Origin: Spirometra erinaceieuropaei | Lineage: Eukaryota; Platyhelminthes; Cestoda; Diphyllobothriidea; Diphyllobothriidae | Direction: 5' to 3' | Assembly: GCA_902702965.1 (NCBI GenBank) | Contig: CACRXP010000012.1 | Span: 1,633,425-1,697,424, forward strand | DNA length: 64,000 bases | Shown: one piece after another, positions 1 to 10,842 of the stretch | Layout of the letters: every line of letters begins with the position of its first letter | Numbering within the stretch: the first letter of the stretch is position 1 | Made by a program: the position numbers and the translations under genes | The notes under the pieces: generated by a model | The model's database searches: none | The model's input: the letters and a program-made list of their open reading frames with translations, nothing else | Told to the model about the DNA's origin: nothing

Positions 1-151
1 TTTATTTTTAGATAACTTATCCCTTGTACACTCTCTTCTATGATAGATTCCCTGAAGTCCTGGCTAAGCTTTCTTGGGCATGTTTCTTCGTTATGTTTGA
101 CTTCTAGTAAATCCCTTCACACGTACCCTTCTCCGCAAGCATGAACCTGGA

Positions 152-1160
152 AAAGGCTATAAGTTCATTGTGCAAGGACCTGTTCGTAAATTCAGATTAC
201 TCTGGAAACTACCGAGAATCCTTTGTATTGAAAAGTCAGTTTGGCAAACACGTGTTTTCCGTAACTCGTCGCCAGGCCAAAATGGTAACACAGAAATTGA
301 AAATACGCGAATTTCGCAGGGTTCATAAGTGAGTCAAGGGCTATTAACACTCATCGTTTTCACGTCATCCGTATCGCGAGGTCGGAGATTTATGGTCATT
401 GGGTCAAGGAGGCGAGGAGTGACCTAGGCTGTGAGGGATGTTTGTAAGTCGGATACGTTGAGCACACATCACAGCCATCAGGAGGTTGGGACGGCGTGAA
501 ACCGTCATCTAGGGTCGGCGTTGGCCACGGACGCCTGTGTCAACATCTTCTGACAGCATAGCACTGGAGTGGCTAGCCGTATAGACATTGTCTCGGCTGT
601 AGCTAGCGCCCGTTGGCGTAGACCTCTGGAGAAGCTTGTTGGTCTCCGGTAGACAACCTGATATAAGTTCATTGCAAAGACCTGCCCGTCAATTCGGATT
701 ACTCTGGAAACTACCGAGAATCCTTTATATTGAAAGGTCCTTTTTCAAACACGTGTATTCGGAAACTCTTTGTCAGTAACAGAGGAATTGAAAATACGCG
801 GATTTCGCAGGGTTCGCTATTGACTCAGGGGCTTTTAACACGCATCGTTTTCACGTCGCCCGTGTGGCGAGGTCGGCGTTTTATGGTCATTGGGGCAAGG
901 GGAAGGTTGACATAGGCTGTGAGTGATGTTTGGTAAGTCGGACACATTGAACACACATCACAGCCATCAGGAGGTTGAGACGGTGTGCAACCATCATCTG
1001 GGGTCGGCGTTGGCCACGGAAAACAGAAAGCCTGTGTCAGCGTCTTCCGACAACTTGACACTATATTCGCTAGGTGTATAGCCACTGCCTCGGCTGTAGT
1101 TAGCACTCGTTGGCGTAGGCCTCCGGAGAAGCTTGCTGGTGTCCGGTAGACAACCTGAAA
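152..1160 (-). repeat. Tandemly doubled PLE-A tail
   Basis: Two units, about 152-660 and 661-1160, share the same order of motifs. Each begins ATAAGTTCATTG and passes through ACTCTGGAAACTACCGAGAA, a palindromic AACACGTGT region, a GAGGTCGG segment and a GCGTTGGCCACGGA segment, and ends at GTAGACAACCTGA. The second copy of the segmental duplication has only one such unit (43700-44110), so the doubling is specific to this copy. Read on the minus strand this is the C-terminal and 3' tail part of a Penelope-like element. Confidence 0.75.
240..281 (-). ncRNA. Hammerhead-like motif, damaged core (PLE-A tail)
   Basis: Read on the minus strand: a 5' strand TTTGGC, then CTGGCGA, nine bases, GAAA, a short hairpin with an ACGT loop, and a closing GCCAAA. 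The outer strands pair perfectly over six bases, as helix I of a type I hammerhead would. The core should read CTGANGA, so one invariant A is changed to G and this copy should not cleave. It lies in the first of two tandem PLE-A tails. Confidence 0.4.
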
Positions 1161-1630
1161 GACTTCCTTGGCATCGACTAGGAGATTCGTATCATCAAGA
1201 TTGGCGAGAACAGAACTGAAATCGAATTGTTCTCACCTGTGCCTAGCCAGGTAAATGTTCACTTTCTCTCTTTTTCAGGCGCCTCGTACGGCCAATGCAT
1301 TCCGTTCCACAGGAGCAAGTGAATGAGTAAATACACATCGATGTGGCATCCCAAGCGTAGGAGGGGAGAGTTCGTGAAACATCCCTTATGTGGCACAGCA
1401 AAGCATAGCTGTGCAGCACTGAGAATAGACAGTTGCCATCGTCGTAGTTGCACCTTCGCATTCCCTTCTATTGAGAAGATCTTGGCGGTACAGTGTTTCT
1501 GGTAGCCACCTAGAAAGCAGGAACCTCCCGGCATTGAGCACCTCCTGGTCGCAGGTCTTTGGGCTCTGTCCAAAACTGGTGCGCGTCTGTGGAACAAGGT
1601 CGTGTGCTGCACGCGTAGACGAGCCATTTA
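340..1630 (-). mobile_element. Penelope-like element (PLE-A) C-terminal remnant
   Basis: Minus-strand translation shows a broken GIY-YIG nuclease region at about 1243-1461 (MCIYSFTCSCGTECIGRT followed by a basic LKKRESEH stretch), and then the family's proline-rich end at 825-1060 (FPWPTPTPDDG). The better preserved relative at 30174-31028 has the same order without the many frame breaks. Known PLEs place this endonuclease after the reverse transcriptase. No reverse transcriptase is visible upstream, so only the 3' end survives. Stops and frameshifts make it non-coding. Confidence 0.7.
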
Positions 1631-1699
1631 GCTTTGTCAGTTGTGCCCGAGCGCGACTCAGGTCGTCCGGACTCTGTCCTGTCATGTGTGGCCCGTCAG

Positions 1700-2670
1700 A
1701 AAGTCAAAATCGGACGGCACAGCCCCAATTAGCACCTTTCTTGCACCCAACGCGCGTTTTGCACATGTGTACGTTGCTCTTGTGGGTCCTCCGTGGAAAT
1801 ACCGCGGTTACAACCATTTGATCACTGCGAGTGACCGATTTACGCGATGACTCATCCGATTCGACTCCAATTCCAAACATCGCTGCAGAAACTGCAGCTC
1901 ATGCCTTTTTGGATGCCCCATAATGGCATCTCCATAACTATTGCCATTGAACGGGGTAAGCTATTTAAATCTAGAATTTTAAGGTTTTTCCAGACCTCCT
2001 AGGACACTCTCCCATACGCACGGCAGCCTATTATTCCCAACCAACGATTTAGGCGGTTGTTTTCACCGTAAAATCAGAGACTATGACAACTCCACTCGCT
2101 GGAGCCAACATCTCCCTTGGGTCACGCAGGATATCTGCACAGCGCTCAAACCCGTCTTCAAGTGTTCCTGTACCGAGCCTGCGGATTCCCGGCGATTTTT
2201 TCGGACCGTCCAAAGCTTGGCCGAGATAAATGCTACCCGTTATGCCTAACGGTTTGGTTAAACAACGGTTAATCTCCGCTCGTTCCAGCAAGTAAGTTTT
2301 ACATTGACTCTAACTGTTTCGCATCCTGTCAGGCGCGGACATGAAGTTCATAATTTTCCATGACATTCGCAGCGAAGTGGTCTCAGTCGTTCGGTTGCAG
2401 GTGGTTTATACCGACCTTTTTTACCTGTAACTTTGTCTTCTCCAAGTACACCTGCTAACCCTGTGCATTCCCCTACTCCCCCCTCCCCCAAAACTCCAAC
2501 CCCAACGCGCAGTGGTCGTTGTGTCCGTTTCCTCGATTCTTACCAACTTGTACATTATGCCTACAGCTTATCTCATTCATCCCCACTTTGCAAATCTGAA
2601 CTTCTAGGGGGGGGAGAGTATTGCAGTGGCATACAAAAGCGTTTTCTTTTGGTGCGCCGACTAGCTTAAG
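1700..2670 (+). mobile_element. Degenerate Ty3/gypsy integrase remnant
   Basis: Plus-strand reading at 1730-1850 gives FLAPNARFAHVYVALVGPPW and then a DRFTR block. These match the integrase core of the fuller element at 15894-20555 (DARFNHVHLDVVGPLPP, DRYTR). Further on, IRTAAYYS at about 2015-2040 matches its IRTTAYHP block. At 2500-2560 TRSGRCVRF matches the C-terminal RSGRHVHF. A G-run (2609-2616) sits where a polypurine tract would be. Frameshifts and stops occur throughout and no LTRs are recognisable. The paralogue is at 44380-45420. Confidence 0.7.
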
Positions 2671-2689
2671 CGACTGGGTCATCTCTTAT

Positions 2690-3290
2690 TAACAACGACA
2701 GAAGCGACTGCCATCAGGCTATAAGAAGCTGGTCCTGTGCGCGCAGAAGAACCTTCTGTACGCGCCACGTCTACCGTGGGCAAGGCTCGATTAACTGTAC
2801 GCATGTCTCCGTGCCCCCCGTCCCCCCTACCTACTCCCCCTGGTGAGACAGCTCTTCCTAACTCTCACTGTCGTTTACTGCCTCCCCTCCCCTCTGTTCA
2901 GGTACCCCGTTTGTATGAAAAGGCGAGCCTTAGTCGATTGCTTTTATCGCTCCACCCCCCCCCCTCCCCAAACCTGAGCTACAGCTTAATTATCTACTTG
3001 CCCGTATCTTTTAATGCATTACTTCAATAGACATATAAATGTAGAGGCCTGAAGAAAATTTATGGAAAGAAGACGTACGCTCGCCAAATAACCTTTTGAA
3101 TTTTACAATGGGAATTTTCAAAACTCTGAAACAGTCCTGTGAAATTCGCATATTTTCAACTTCTATGTAACTGCTGTGGCCTGATGACGAGTTACCGAAA
3201 ACACGTGTGTGACAAAATGGCTTTTCAATTATAACATGGGAAAATTCACAGAACTTAAATTGAGGAGTATCGTTACGCAACCCTGAATGC
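2690..3290 (+). mobile_element. PLE tail fragment, plus strand
   Basis: The segment opens with a degenerate nuclease end (GCGACTGCCATCAGGCTATA at about 2707), then has a C-rich tract (2811-2960), and closes with the TATAAATGTAGAGGCC region that recurs at about 4147 and 47566. The same order is found in the next unit, 3690-4270. The segment is absent from the second copy of the segmental duplication, where other PLE material and an assembly gap take its place. Confidence 0.55.
3176..3215 (+). ncRNA. Hammerhead-like motif (PLE tail, intact CTGATGA)
   Basis: The order is CTGATGA (3181-3187), nine bases, GAAA (3197-3200) and a palindromic ACACGTGT. The flanking strands GTGGC and GACAA pair only partly, and the base expected to pair just before the cleavage site is G instead of U. 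It is recognisably the same element as 41435-41474 but probably inactive. Confidence 0.4.
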
Positions 3291-3680
3291 TGGATTGGCG
3301 TACACTCAACGAGGAAGATACATCGGCCAAGTATGCCTTTTTTCTACAGCAGTTAATTACCCTCAGGGCGGTTTCTCTTCGAATCCCTAAAATGCATGCA
3401 CTAAAAATGCTTGGACAAAATTTGTTTTAACATTTCCCGTATCAACCAAAAATAATTGGCGATTATACTTCCCTATTGATGCTCCGATTCCATGATTTGC
3501 GAAGATAATCAAACAGAGATGTCTTACGTTGTTTCACTTTTATTACTTTTAAAAAGCTCATGATCTGACCCGGATGTAACGTCACATCTGACCTATAGAC
3601 ACCAATGCTTTTTGTGAGTTCTTATTAATTCTGGGTTCTTCTGTTTAATACGTCCTACCGGACCTTCGCCTTCCCAGTCA

Positions 3681-4034
3681 TTGATAGACTACACGGGCAA
3701 ATTTCAAGGCAATAATTTCATAAAATCTCAACTTCCTCCAGGCTATATTGGCCGTACGAGTTGGCGCCTATCCACAAGAATACGAGAACACCTGTCGGAA
3801 TGGATGAGGAAAGGGGACGTTAAGAGCATGCACAGTTCCATCCTCGCACATATGGTTGATTATGGGCATCATGTGGATCCCAACGAAGCCTTCCGTGGGA
3901 GTTACAAGGTCCCACCTAACTACCCTAAGCGACTGGGTCAGCGCTTACAAGCAACGGCAGAAGCGACTGCCATCAGGTTACAAATGCTGCCCCCCCTTTT
4001 GGCACGAGTCTACCTAACCCTCACTGTCACTTAG
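3681..4034 (+). pseudogene. PLE GIY-YIG endonuclease fragment
   Basis: The open frame contains GYIGRTSWRLSTRIREHLSEW, the conserved GYIG-R-T and R-x-R-E-H pattern of PLE-associated GIY-YIG nucleases, followed by a histidine-containing region (SSILAHMVDYGHHVDPNEAF) seen in every PLE copy here. The codons before GYIG do not encode the usual Cys-rich lead-in, and the reverse transcriptase is missing. It is therefore a 5'-truncated element remnant rather than a host gene. Its duplicate at 47206-47400 carries extra breaks. Confidence 0.65.
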
Positions 4035-4161
4035 TGCTTCCATTCCCCCCTCCCCCCTCTATTCACATGCACAGTTTGTTTGAAAATACGAACCGTAATC
4101 GATTGCCCGTATCTCTCGCATGCTTCAGTTTTTTACATCGTCCCAATATAAATGTACAGGC

Positions 4162-4198
4162 CCGATGAGAATTTATCGAAAGCACGCGTATGCTCGCC
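4162..4198 (+). ncRNA. Hammerhead-like motif, weak (PLE tail)
   Basis: CCGATGA (4162-4168), nine bases beginning GA and ending TC, then GAAA (4178-4181). It lies 128 nt downstream of the nuclease fragment, the same relative position as the better copies. The core has one substitution (U4 to C) and no clear helix I, so only ancestry is claimed. The duplicate at about 47573-47610 is similar. Confidence 0.3.
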
Positions 4199-4270
4199 AA
4201 ACACTCTTCTGAACTTGTCGATGGGCATTTTTGCAACTTAAAAGCACCCGTTAAGATTAGATGCAACGTT

Positions 4271-5685
4271 CAGCAGGAATTCAACATCAAGCTGAATTCT
4301 CGTGGCTACTTGATGCATCTTCTCATTCTACTCGCTCATATACCCGCACATATTCTTCTCTGAATCTAAATCATAGAGCGGTTTATCCACTACACGTTTA
4401 CCTCTGCCAAAAAAGACACAGAAAAAGAGGATGAGGCGATTTAGTGGATCTAATTATATTTTCACTGACGTTTCGGAAACTCTCCGTTATTTCAGCACAA
4501 GCAGTGCACTGAACTCTCTGACGACGGCGGGTTCTGTGAAATTACGTACCAAGTGGTGCTGGGCATAAACACGATGATCACACCGGAGCACAAAGCAAAA
4601 ACCGCCTTTTATATGACAGTGGTGCAGTCGCAAACTGTTCATTTTATTAAAAAAAACAGTTTCAAGCCACGTGATAGCCGTCTTGTTTTTCTGCTGCGAG
4701 AAGTAATGCGAGTTCCGCGATTGCAGTCATATCAGAGGCGTGTAGTCCAACTTTCAGGGAAGAGACCTACGCAAGCGTTAAATCGCAACTAACTTCTCAA
4801 CGCGTCCTAGACATTTCTCTCTCAATATTTGAGATAGCCTAAGGTATGGATGCTAGTTTTACTGAGCAGATTAGTCGTTACTTTGCGAAATTCTGCTTTA
4901 AGCTAATACCGCATTGCAGTCCTTTCTACATAAACCTAACTGCACACCAAACCTACTGATATATCCCACGCGATAACGAGGACTTTGAAGTGTTAATTTT
5001 TGGCCACTCCTTTTTCGACAGTTTAGTCGGTCTTTAATTTATGTTACAGTTCTAGCTACTCTAACTAACGTACAAAGAGAACACCAACTAGACGACTGCG
5101 TAGTCACCATCTTCAGCTAATCACATGCCAACCAAATGACGGACTGGCCGGGGTTCGAACCAAGACGAACACAGTATTGGCATCAACCGCATGGTTGTGG
5201 AAAACTTTCACCGGGGCAATCAGCTAACCTTTTCCCACGATATTATCTTTGCATTACTTCTGGTTTTCCTGCTCCCAATTCGCAGTAATCCTAATGAAGC
5301 AGAGTAGCTGGAATGAGGCAGTTTGAAAAGTGCAACTGTTTGTTTACTAACGGTCCAGTAACTCAGTTCATTTATTGGAATAAAACGGTTTCAAGTCACG
5401 TGATACGTGTCTGGTTTTATCTGCTAGAAATAGCACATGATCAGTAAATGTACTTACGTTCTATGCACGCAATTCGAGGTTTGGAGAAAGACATTTTTCC
5501 AAATACTACGACTCAGATATAAACGAATGTCAAACCTATGTGTTCGAATATAAATGAAAATCCAAACGAATAAACTCCCCTATTACATACTCGACGAGTT
5601 CTGGAGGTTTCTTCGTAAATACACCAAGTACTAATAAGTATGAGTGCTCACTACTGGGCACGAGTGCTTAATGATCGCGGCAGGT
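4271..5685. other. Anonymous duplicated sequence, no gene seen
   Basis: No coding signature was found on either strand. The whole stretch recurs at about 47700-49140 with scattered substitutions and small indels, so it belongs to the segmental duplication. A GGTTCGAACC at about 5154 resembles a tRNA B box but has no matching A box or cloverleaf. Confidence 0.6.
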
Positions 5686-6966
5686 ATGTTCACATTCAAT
5701 TGCGCATTCATTATGCATCGGTGCATACCACTTCTATGGGAACCTCAATACGATTCGAAATTCGGACACAATTCATCCGTAATTACTGCATAATAGCTCA
5801 TTGGCTGCAAAATAGCTTGATAGTTTAGACTTTAGATAAAACAGGAGAGCCCATCTGTTCTCGTTACAGTATATGGTTACCAGAAACATTTAAAGCGCCC
5901 TGTTCTTTGTGTCAGTTTAACGTAAGCACCAATGCCTGTTCTGTGCAAATATTTACAGTGCGTGACCTATCTCATGAAACGTTGGCTGAAATTCTGAAAT
6001 GCGTTTTCGATTAGGATGGATTACTTGGTCGCGGTTGTGATACTGATTATCTTAAGACATACTCTTATAACATTTTGGACTCAGCAGGATGTCGGCTTTT
6101 AAATGCTTTTCTTTTCAATCTCCTGTAGAAAGCGTGCTCGGTAAAAAATGACTACTTAAGTAGCGTGCATTTTTCCCATTGATTTTCGATGGTCTTGGAA
6201 ATTCAAATATATTTTATAGAAACTACAAACAAAAATATGCTTTCTTTTAATCAATCAATAGAGAATCTCGTCTTTTTTAAATTTTATACTTAAGGAAGGA
6301 GTATAATTAGGTTTTTAAAATGTTTCTAATTATGAGACTTTTTAAGACCGCGATATGTCCATTCACATAGCATCGTACCTGGCCGTTTACCACTGCTCCT
6401 CATGAAATGTACAACATGGTCCGCATCCATCGCAAAATTTTATGGACCCTGTATGATATCTCTTTAATGACATAGAAAAATATGGGATTTTCTTTACGCG
6501 GAACGCATGCACCTTGTAGAGTGTGATCACTAAGCGCTAATGCAACGAATGATCAGGCTCCAAATTTTTCGGCAATTAGAAAACTTTTTAAAACCCAATT
6601 ATACTCCTTCCTTAAGTAAAAAAATTAAAGACGTGATTTTCTATTGATTGACTAAAATAAAGCATATTTTTTGTGGTTTCTATAAAACATGTTCGCACTC
6701 AATTGCGCATTTATCCTGCATCGGTGGATACCACTTCTATGGGGACCTTAATACCATTCGAAATTCGGAAACAATTCATCCCTAATTACTGCATAATAGC
6801 TCATTGGCTGCAAAATAACTTGATATTTTAGACTTTAGATAAAAGAGGAGAGCCCATGTGTTCTCGTTGCTGTAAATGGTTACCAGAAGCATTTAAAGCG
6901 CCTTGTTCTTTGTGTGGATTTAACGTGGACAACAATACCTGGCCTGTGAAAATATTTATGCCATAT
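5686..6966 (+). repeat. Direct duplication of host sequence flanking a foldback
   Basis: About 270 bp at 5686-5955 (from ATGTTCACATTCAATTGCGC) are repeated at 6689-6960 (from ATGTTCGCACTCAATTGCGC). The first copy stops at the TA where the foldback 5956-6688 starts. The second copy runs through the same TA (6957-6958) uninterrupted. The equivalent uninterrupted sequence occurs once in the other segmental copy, at about 49140-49410. Confidence 0.75.
5956..6688. mobile_element. TA-flanked foldback element (family FB-2), right end truncated
   Basis: It begins TA|CAGTGCGTGACCTATCTCATG, identical in plan to the complete copy at 56264-57258. The right arm repeats the left arm in inverted orientation (for example CTTAAGGAAGGAGTATAATTA near 6291 and its complement near 6597) but ends inside TATAAAAC, so roughly 300 bp of the right terminal repeat are missing. 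No transposase is encoded. TA target and CAGT ends fit a non-autonomous Tc1/mariner-type element; that classification is inference. Confidence 0.75.
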
Positions 6967-7050
6967 CATAAACCTAGCTCTGCCCTGGAAATCCTTACTC
7001 ATTTCCTTTCCACACACCTATATTGTTTAAAGTACGTTTTTTTTCATTAA
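6856..7050 (+). other. Short Cys-containing open frame conserved between duplicate copies
   Basis: The translation has two cysteine clusters (CSRCC and CSLCGF) followed by a stretch containing NTWPVKIFMPYHKP. The paralogous stretch at about 49300-49478 keeps the frame with few changes (CSCCS and CSLCGF). A third, diverged copy at about 5850-5955 is cut by the foldback. I recognise no family. It may simply be recently duplicated, lightly diverged sequence rather than a gene. Confidence 0.25.
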
Positions 7051-7199
7051 GTTTTACTGTTATCTTCTCATCGGCCAAGCGATGTGTGTCCCAATTAATG
7101 GTCTTATCGATTTCGTATTGACTTTTGTTCAAATTTAACCTGCTGTGCATCTACTACTCGTTACCCATGTCATGAAGCCTCACCTGTTCGACCGTCACC

Positions 7200-7830
7200 A
7201 ACCACGATATTAAGCATGTGCCCCACAACATGATGGACGCAGGACTGGTGAAATAAGAGTGACTTAGTTGATATAGGTGGAGGACTTTCGGCGCGTCTGG
7301 TGCACTCTCACACCCCTTACCCACCCTGATGCGGAGGGAGGACAGAGTCTTGATGACAGGAAGTGAGGTCAAGCGCGATGACTGACAGAGCTGCAAGGCA
7401 GTTCGACCGTCGATCCCGACGATGTTCACCGAGTGCTGCACAGTAAGGTGCAGCAGGCACGGTGACTTGCGCGTGAGTTAGTTTATAGTGATGGTAGACT
7501 TGCGCAGCATCTACCGCACTCTCTCTCTCTCTACCCCACTCCCCAGCTGGATCCGGCGTCAAGACAGAGTCAAGTAGACCGAGGCGGGGGGAGGCGCAGG
7601 TGACTGTCACGGCCGGACTCGCACCTAGGCGAGCCATCTCACCCCCATACATACACATGACGGACAACAACACCCCAACAGCGGTCAAAAGGACGAGAAT
7701 GATGACTGGGCAGTCATGCCCACCACCTGTATACTCAGCGGGAACGCAACCGCTCCTACCGGCAAGGAACCAGCACATACCAGGCTGCGAGGACCATGGT
7801 TTGCCGCTACTAGCATAGCACACGCTGTCA
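7200..7830 (+). repeat. Dispersed repeat R1
   Basis: The segment carries blocks also found at about 33510-33760, 58190-58420 and 63530-63735: a GCACCTAGGCG start, a TGCTGCGCAAGTCTACC block (here in reverse complement), a CACTC/CTCTC-rich stretch and a GTGAACATCGTCGG-like end. The four copies differ in orientation and extent. No coding capacity is evident. Confidence 0.6.
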
Positions 7831-7849
7831 GACCTTTTGACCGGAGCTA

Positions 7850-8650
7850 CATAATCCGTCTACGTGTGTTACATGCTTGGTCCGTGCAAGATGGAACATT
7901 TGAAGAAGAAGAAGAAGGGCCTTCCAGAACAGGTTTACTTAAATGCTGACGTTTTAAAAAGCTTGGTTGGCTTTCCATTGTTAAAGTGTAAAATGCACTT
8001 AACCAATCAGAAATTTTAGGTGGCATTTTGTGTTGGTCGGCCTCATGCTGATCGATTTTTCTCTCCCTTCGCTGCTTCGGCCTCTCGGGAGATGGTTGAC
8101 GGGCGTTTTGCCTGAGTGCTTTGTGAGTCACCACTCCGTCGAGGGGAACTGATTGAACCTTTGTCGGGCGGTCGCTCTGGCGGTTCTTGTTCTTCATTAC
8201 CGAGTAAACTTACCGCCAGGCTATCTCCGTGCGGCCTTCTTAAGTCCGGTGTGGTTGTTTGGTCCTGAGCTCTACGACTGTGATGACGTAGGACTTTGTA
8301 AGCTGCAGGAAGGTCCCGATGCCTGTTGACAGAGTGGGCATCGGAGAATCACGTCTCGAGAGTTAGCCGTCCTGCTTTTGTGTTGTTTCGGCCTAAGCTG
8401 GCAGCCCTCTGGAGATCAAAAGTATGCCCAGTTTCTCCAACGTGTGTTGCTAGTTGAGAGTTAGGGTCTAACATCCGAGTGGCCGATTTGTGCTCTTGTA
8501 GGCGAGTTTGCAATTTCCGCCCGGTTTCTCCCACATAGTTGCAGTCGCTCTCATTGCAATCTATTTTGTAGATGACTGCAAAGAAACAAGACGTGGCTGG
8601 TACTGATCCCATCTGAGTGGGAATGTCAAAGAGGAGGAGCATGTTATCCC
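7850..8650 (-). mobile_element. Penelope-like element PLE-B, nuclease-end remnant
   Basis: Minus-strand translation of 8642-8349 reads VIYKIDCNESDCNYVGETGR and then a QTRLQEH block and LATHVGETGHTFDL. This is a GIY-YIG-type domain with the CxxxxC lead-in. It is about 90 percent identical in words to the second PLE-B copy at 20752-21180. Downstream (7905-7985) lies the subfamily's terminal sequence, matching the flanks of 15815-15893 and 20556-20600. Several frame breaks separate the domain from its C-terminal tail at 7850-8197. Reverse transcriptase is absent. Confidence 0.75.
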
Positions 8651-10842
8651 GTCAGTTGGCAGTCATCCAAGTCGCGGCTTTTCATTCACCATCAAAGCGC
8701 GTTTTATTGTTTTTTTGTGCGAGTAAGATGGGCCAAGTGGCGTGGAAACGCAGTCCTCCGCAGTCGAACTAAATTTCAGGCGCCTAGTTCACTTTTCGTG
8801 CCGGCCAGCCATCTAATGTGGGGATTTGATGCAAGGTGTATGCTGATATAAACGGCCCTTGTAGTTTTTTAAAACACCCTGGCTAAAGCACGACGGACAG
8901 TTTTTCACGCTAAGGAGGTGATTGTTCCTACGTACTGTTTCACCTGAGATGAAACAATAGGAAGCAGTTGAAGGACTGTGGTGAAATTTTCAAATGTCAA
9001 AGAATCCTGCTGTTTATGCTTGTTTGAAAGACACGTCAAGTTGGGGAACTGGGTCGCATTTTGCAATTTGAATGGGTTTGAATCTCAGTAGTTTTACGTG
9101 GATAAATACACGCATGCTTTAAACGACTATGCTTTATTATCAAAAAGATTTTTGATCTCAATTATACAATTTTCATTAAGGATAGGAAGAAACTGGCTCC
9201 AGCATGGTACATAGCAGGCCTAAGCGGTTAACTTGGTTTTTGACCATTAGTATTTTAAAACCCTATTTTTACCAATAAGATTTATGATTTACGGCCTAAT
9301 TAGCTAGAACAACAAAGTTACCAAGTAATTATAAAAAATGATGATTTTTTGAGCAGTATATCAAACTCAGTTACGAACACATTCATGAGTCCGTGGATAT
9401 TCGACTGTTTACATGTTTTCTAAATTACGCCTAATTTTAAGTGTAATATGCACTGTAACGAAGAGTGAGTCCGCTAAAGAGTGACTGTTCGCTGTAATGT
9501 TTAGATATTCTCTTTGATGTTCACTTAACGAAATGTTTTGGAAGATGACAATAAAATCTTTCAGTGGGTTATTTCGGGGAATACATGTTGGGTTTCTAGT
9601 CTACAATCACCTAAAACAATTCTCTCATGCCTTAGGAGGTATAAGCGTGAAGTTTTTCCTAGGCCGGAATTGCAGTTAATGCAAACAAATACGAAATGTT
9701 AGTGTTTGTTGGAGATATAGGAAACACAACATAGGCCAATGGTGACCTTTTTAAAACGCGCTCAACAGGACTTATTTCATTGAAGAATACTTGCCCCCTT
9801 CCACATTAAATCCAACTTAGGGTGAAGGTCTACATTTCCGGAAAGACAAGGAGGGTAGGAGACAGCGCGTACTCGTAACCAAAGCCGGCGCCTTCTAGAC
9901 TGCGCTCTTGTCCGGTAGTAAGACCTCCACGACGTGGATTTACGTGTCCAACGGTCGGATGAACCACCATCCTGTCGTCTCAACTATGAGACTCCGTCTA
10001 TAATCTTGCAGGAGAGCATAACGTAGGCAATCACTAGGTAAGGCAAATATCGTTCTGCTGAGTGCTTTTGACGCCCGCCTGAAAGAAATACCGAGACCGT
10101 CGGGCCGCGCCGCCATAGAGACGCCATGATACAGACTGAGAAACTGTCACCAATTAATTGTCATAAACGTCCTTGTATCCTCACGCCGCCAACATCTGCA
10201 TTGGTTTTATGACCATATCGAAGAAAGTTGCAATCTCAGCGGTGAGAGGCGGGATCGAGTCCCAGGTGTTGGCTGTGATTGGATGACGACGGCAAATGAG
10301 CCAGAAATGGCCTTTCCGGTCTCCCCTGTCTTTGTCGGTAATGTCATTCTGACTGTATCATGCGCGCTTTGTGGCTGCTGGTTGGGGTCGAGAGAGAGTC
10401 CGTAAGGCACAACGGAACGAGTGCGTTCTGTAGAAGCGATCGGTGAGCGTCGCTCTACCAATCTCATATTCGAGAAGAACAGGCCGAGAGTGGCCTACGC
10501 CAACAGCGGGACGGACACAAACAAAGTGGCTTTCTTTCGCCGTCGGTAGCTGGTGCGGCTGCTGCAGCTGTGGGAAATGAAAAAACCCGGACTAAGTCAT
10601 CCAGCTGAAGAGATTTAATGCAATCAAGGCGGTCTACGGCCTCTGCACCAAAAGAGCTGTGGGCACTGCTCGGCTCTCGGAGCAACTTTCCTCGCTGATA
10701 ATTAGGTAATTATGAAGCGTTGAGTTGGGAATTTCTGTAGCGTCCTCAACCGGCTATCCGCAATATCAAAAGGTTCCCTTAAATGGAACGCACCGCCAAA
10801 CTCGACTGCTCGCACTTGCTGCATGAGACTGATTAGGCTGTA
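8651..10842. other. No gene recognised
   Basis: Scattered short open frames (for example 9777-9983, 10207-10467 and 10464-10685, minus) show no family motifs and no splice-linked partners. 10050-10700 is more GC-rich than its surroundings and could be old repeat or exonic, but I could not connect it into a coding model. Confidence 0.5.

Larger units (their letters stand above)
1..7350 (+). repeat. Segmental duplication, copy A
   Basis: This block matches about 43548-49810 in the same orientation. Shared landmarks in order are a leader with GAAGTCCTGGCTAAGC (about 55 and 43600), a gypsy integrase remnant (1700-2670 and 44380-45420), a PLE nuclease fragment (3681-4034 and 47206-47400) and a closing stretch at about 7060-7330 and 49500-49790. 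The copies differ by sizeable indels: copy A alone has a doubled PLE tail at 152-1160 and a foldback at 5956-6688, while copy B alone has PLE material and an assembly gap at 45573-46790. Boundaries were judged by eye and are good to about 50 bp. Confidence 0.85.

Noticed and set aside
5145..5220. tRNA gene around GGTTCGAACC
   Set aside because: No A box or acceptor pairing; the surrounding sequence is simply part of the segmental duplication.
10207..10685. Two GC-richer minus-strand open frames as a candidate gene
   Set aside because: They have no recognisable family motif, no convincing splice partners, and the two frames do not join.
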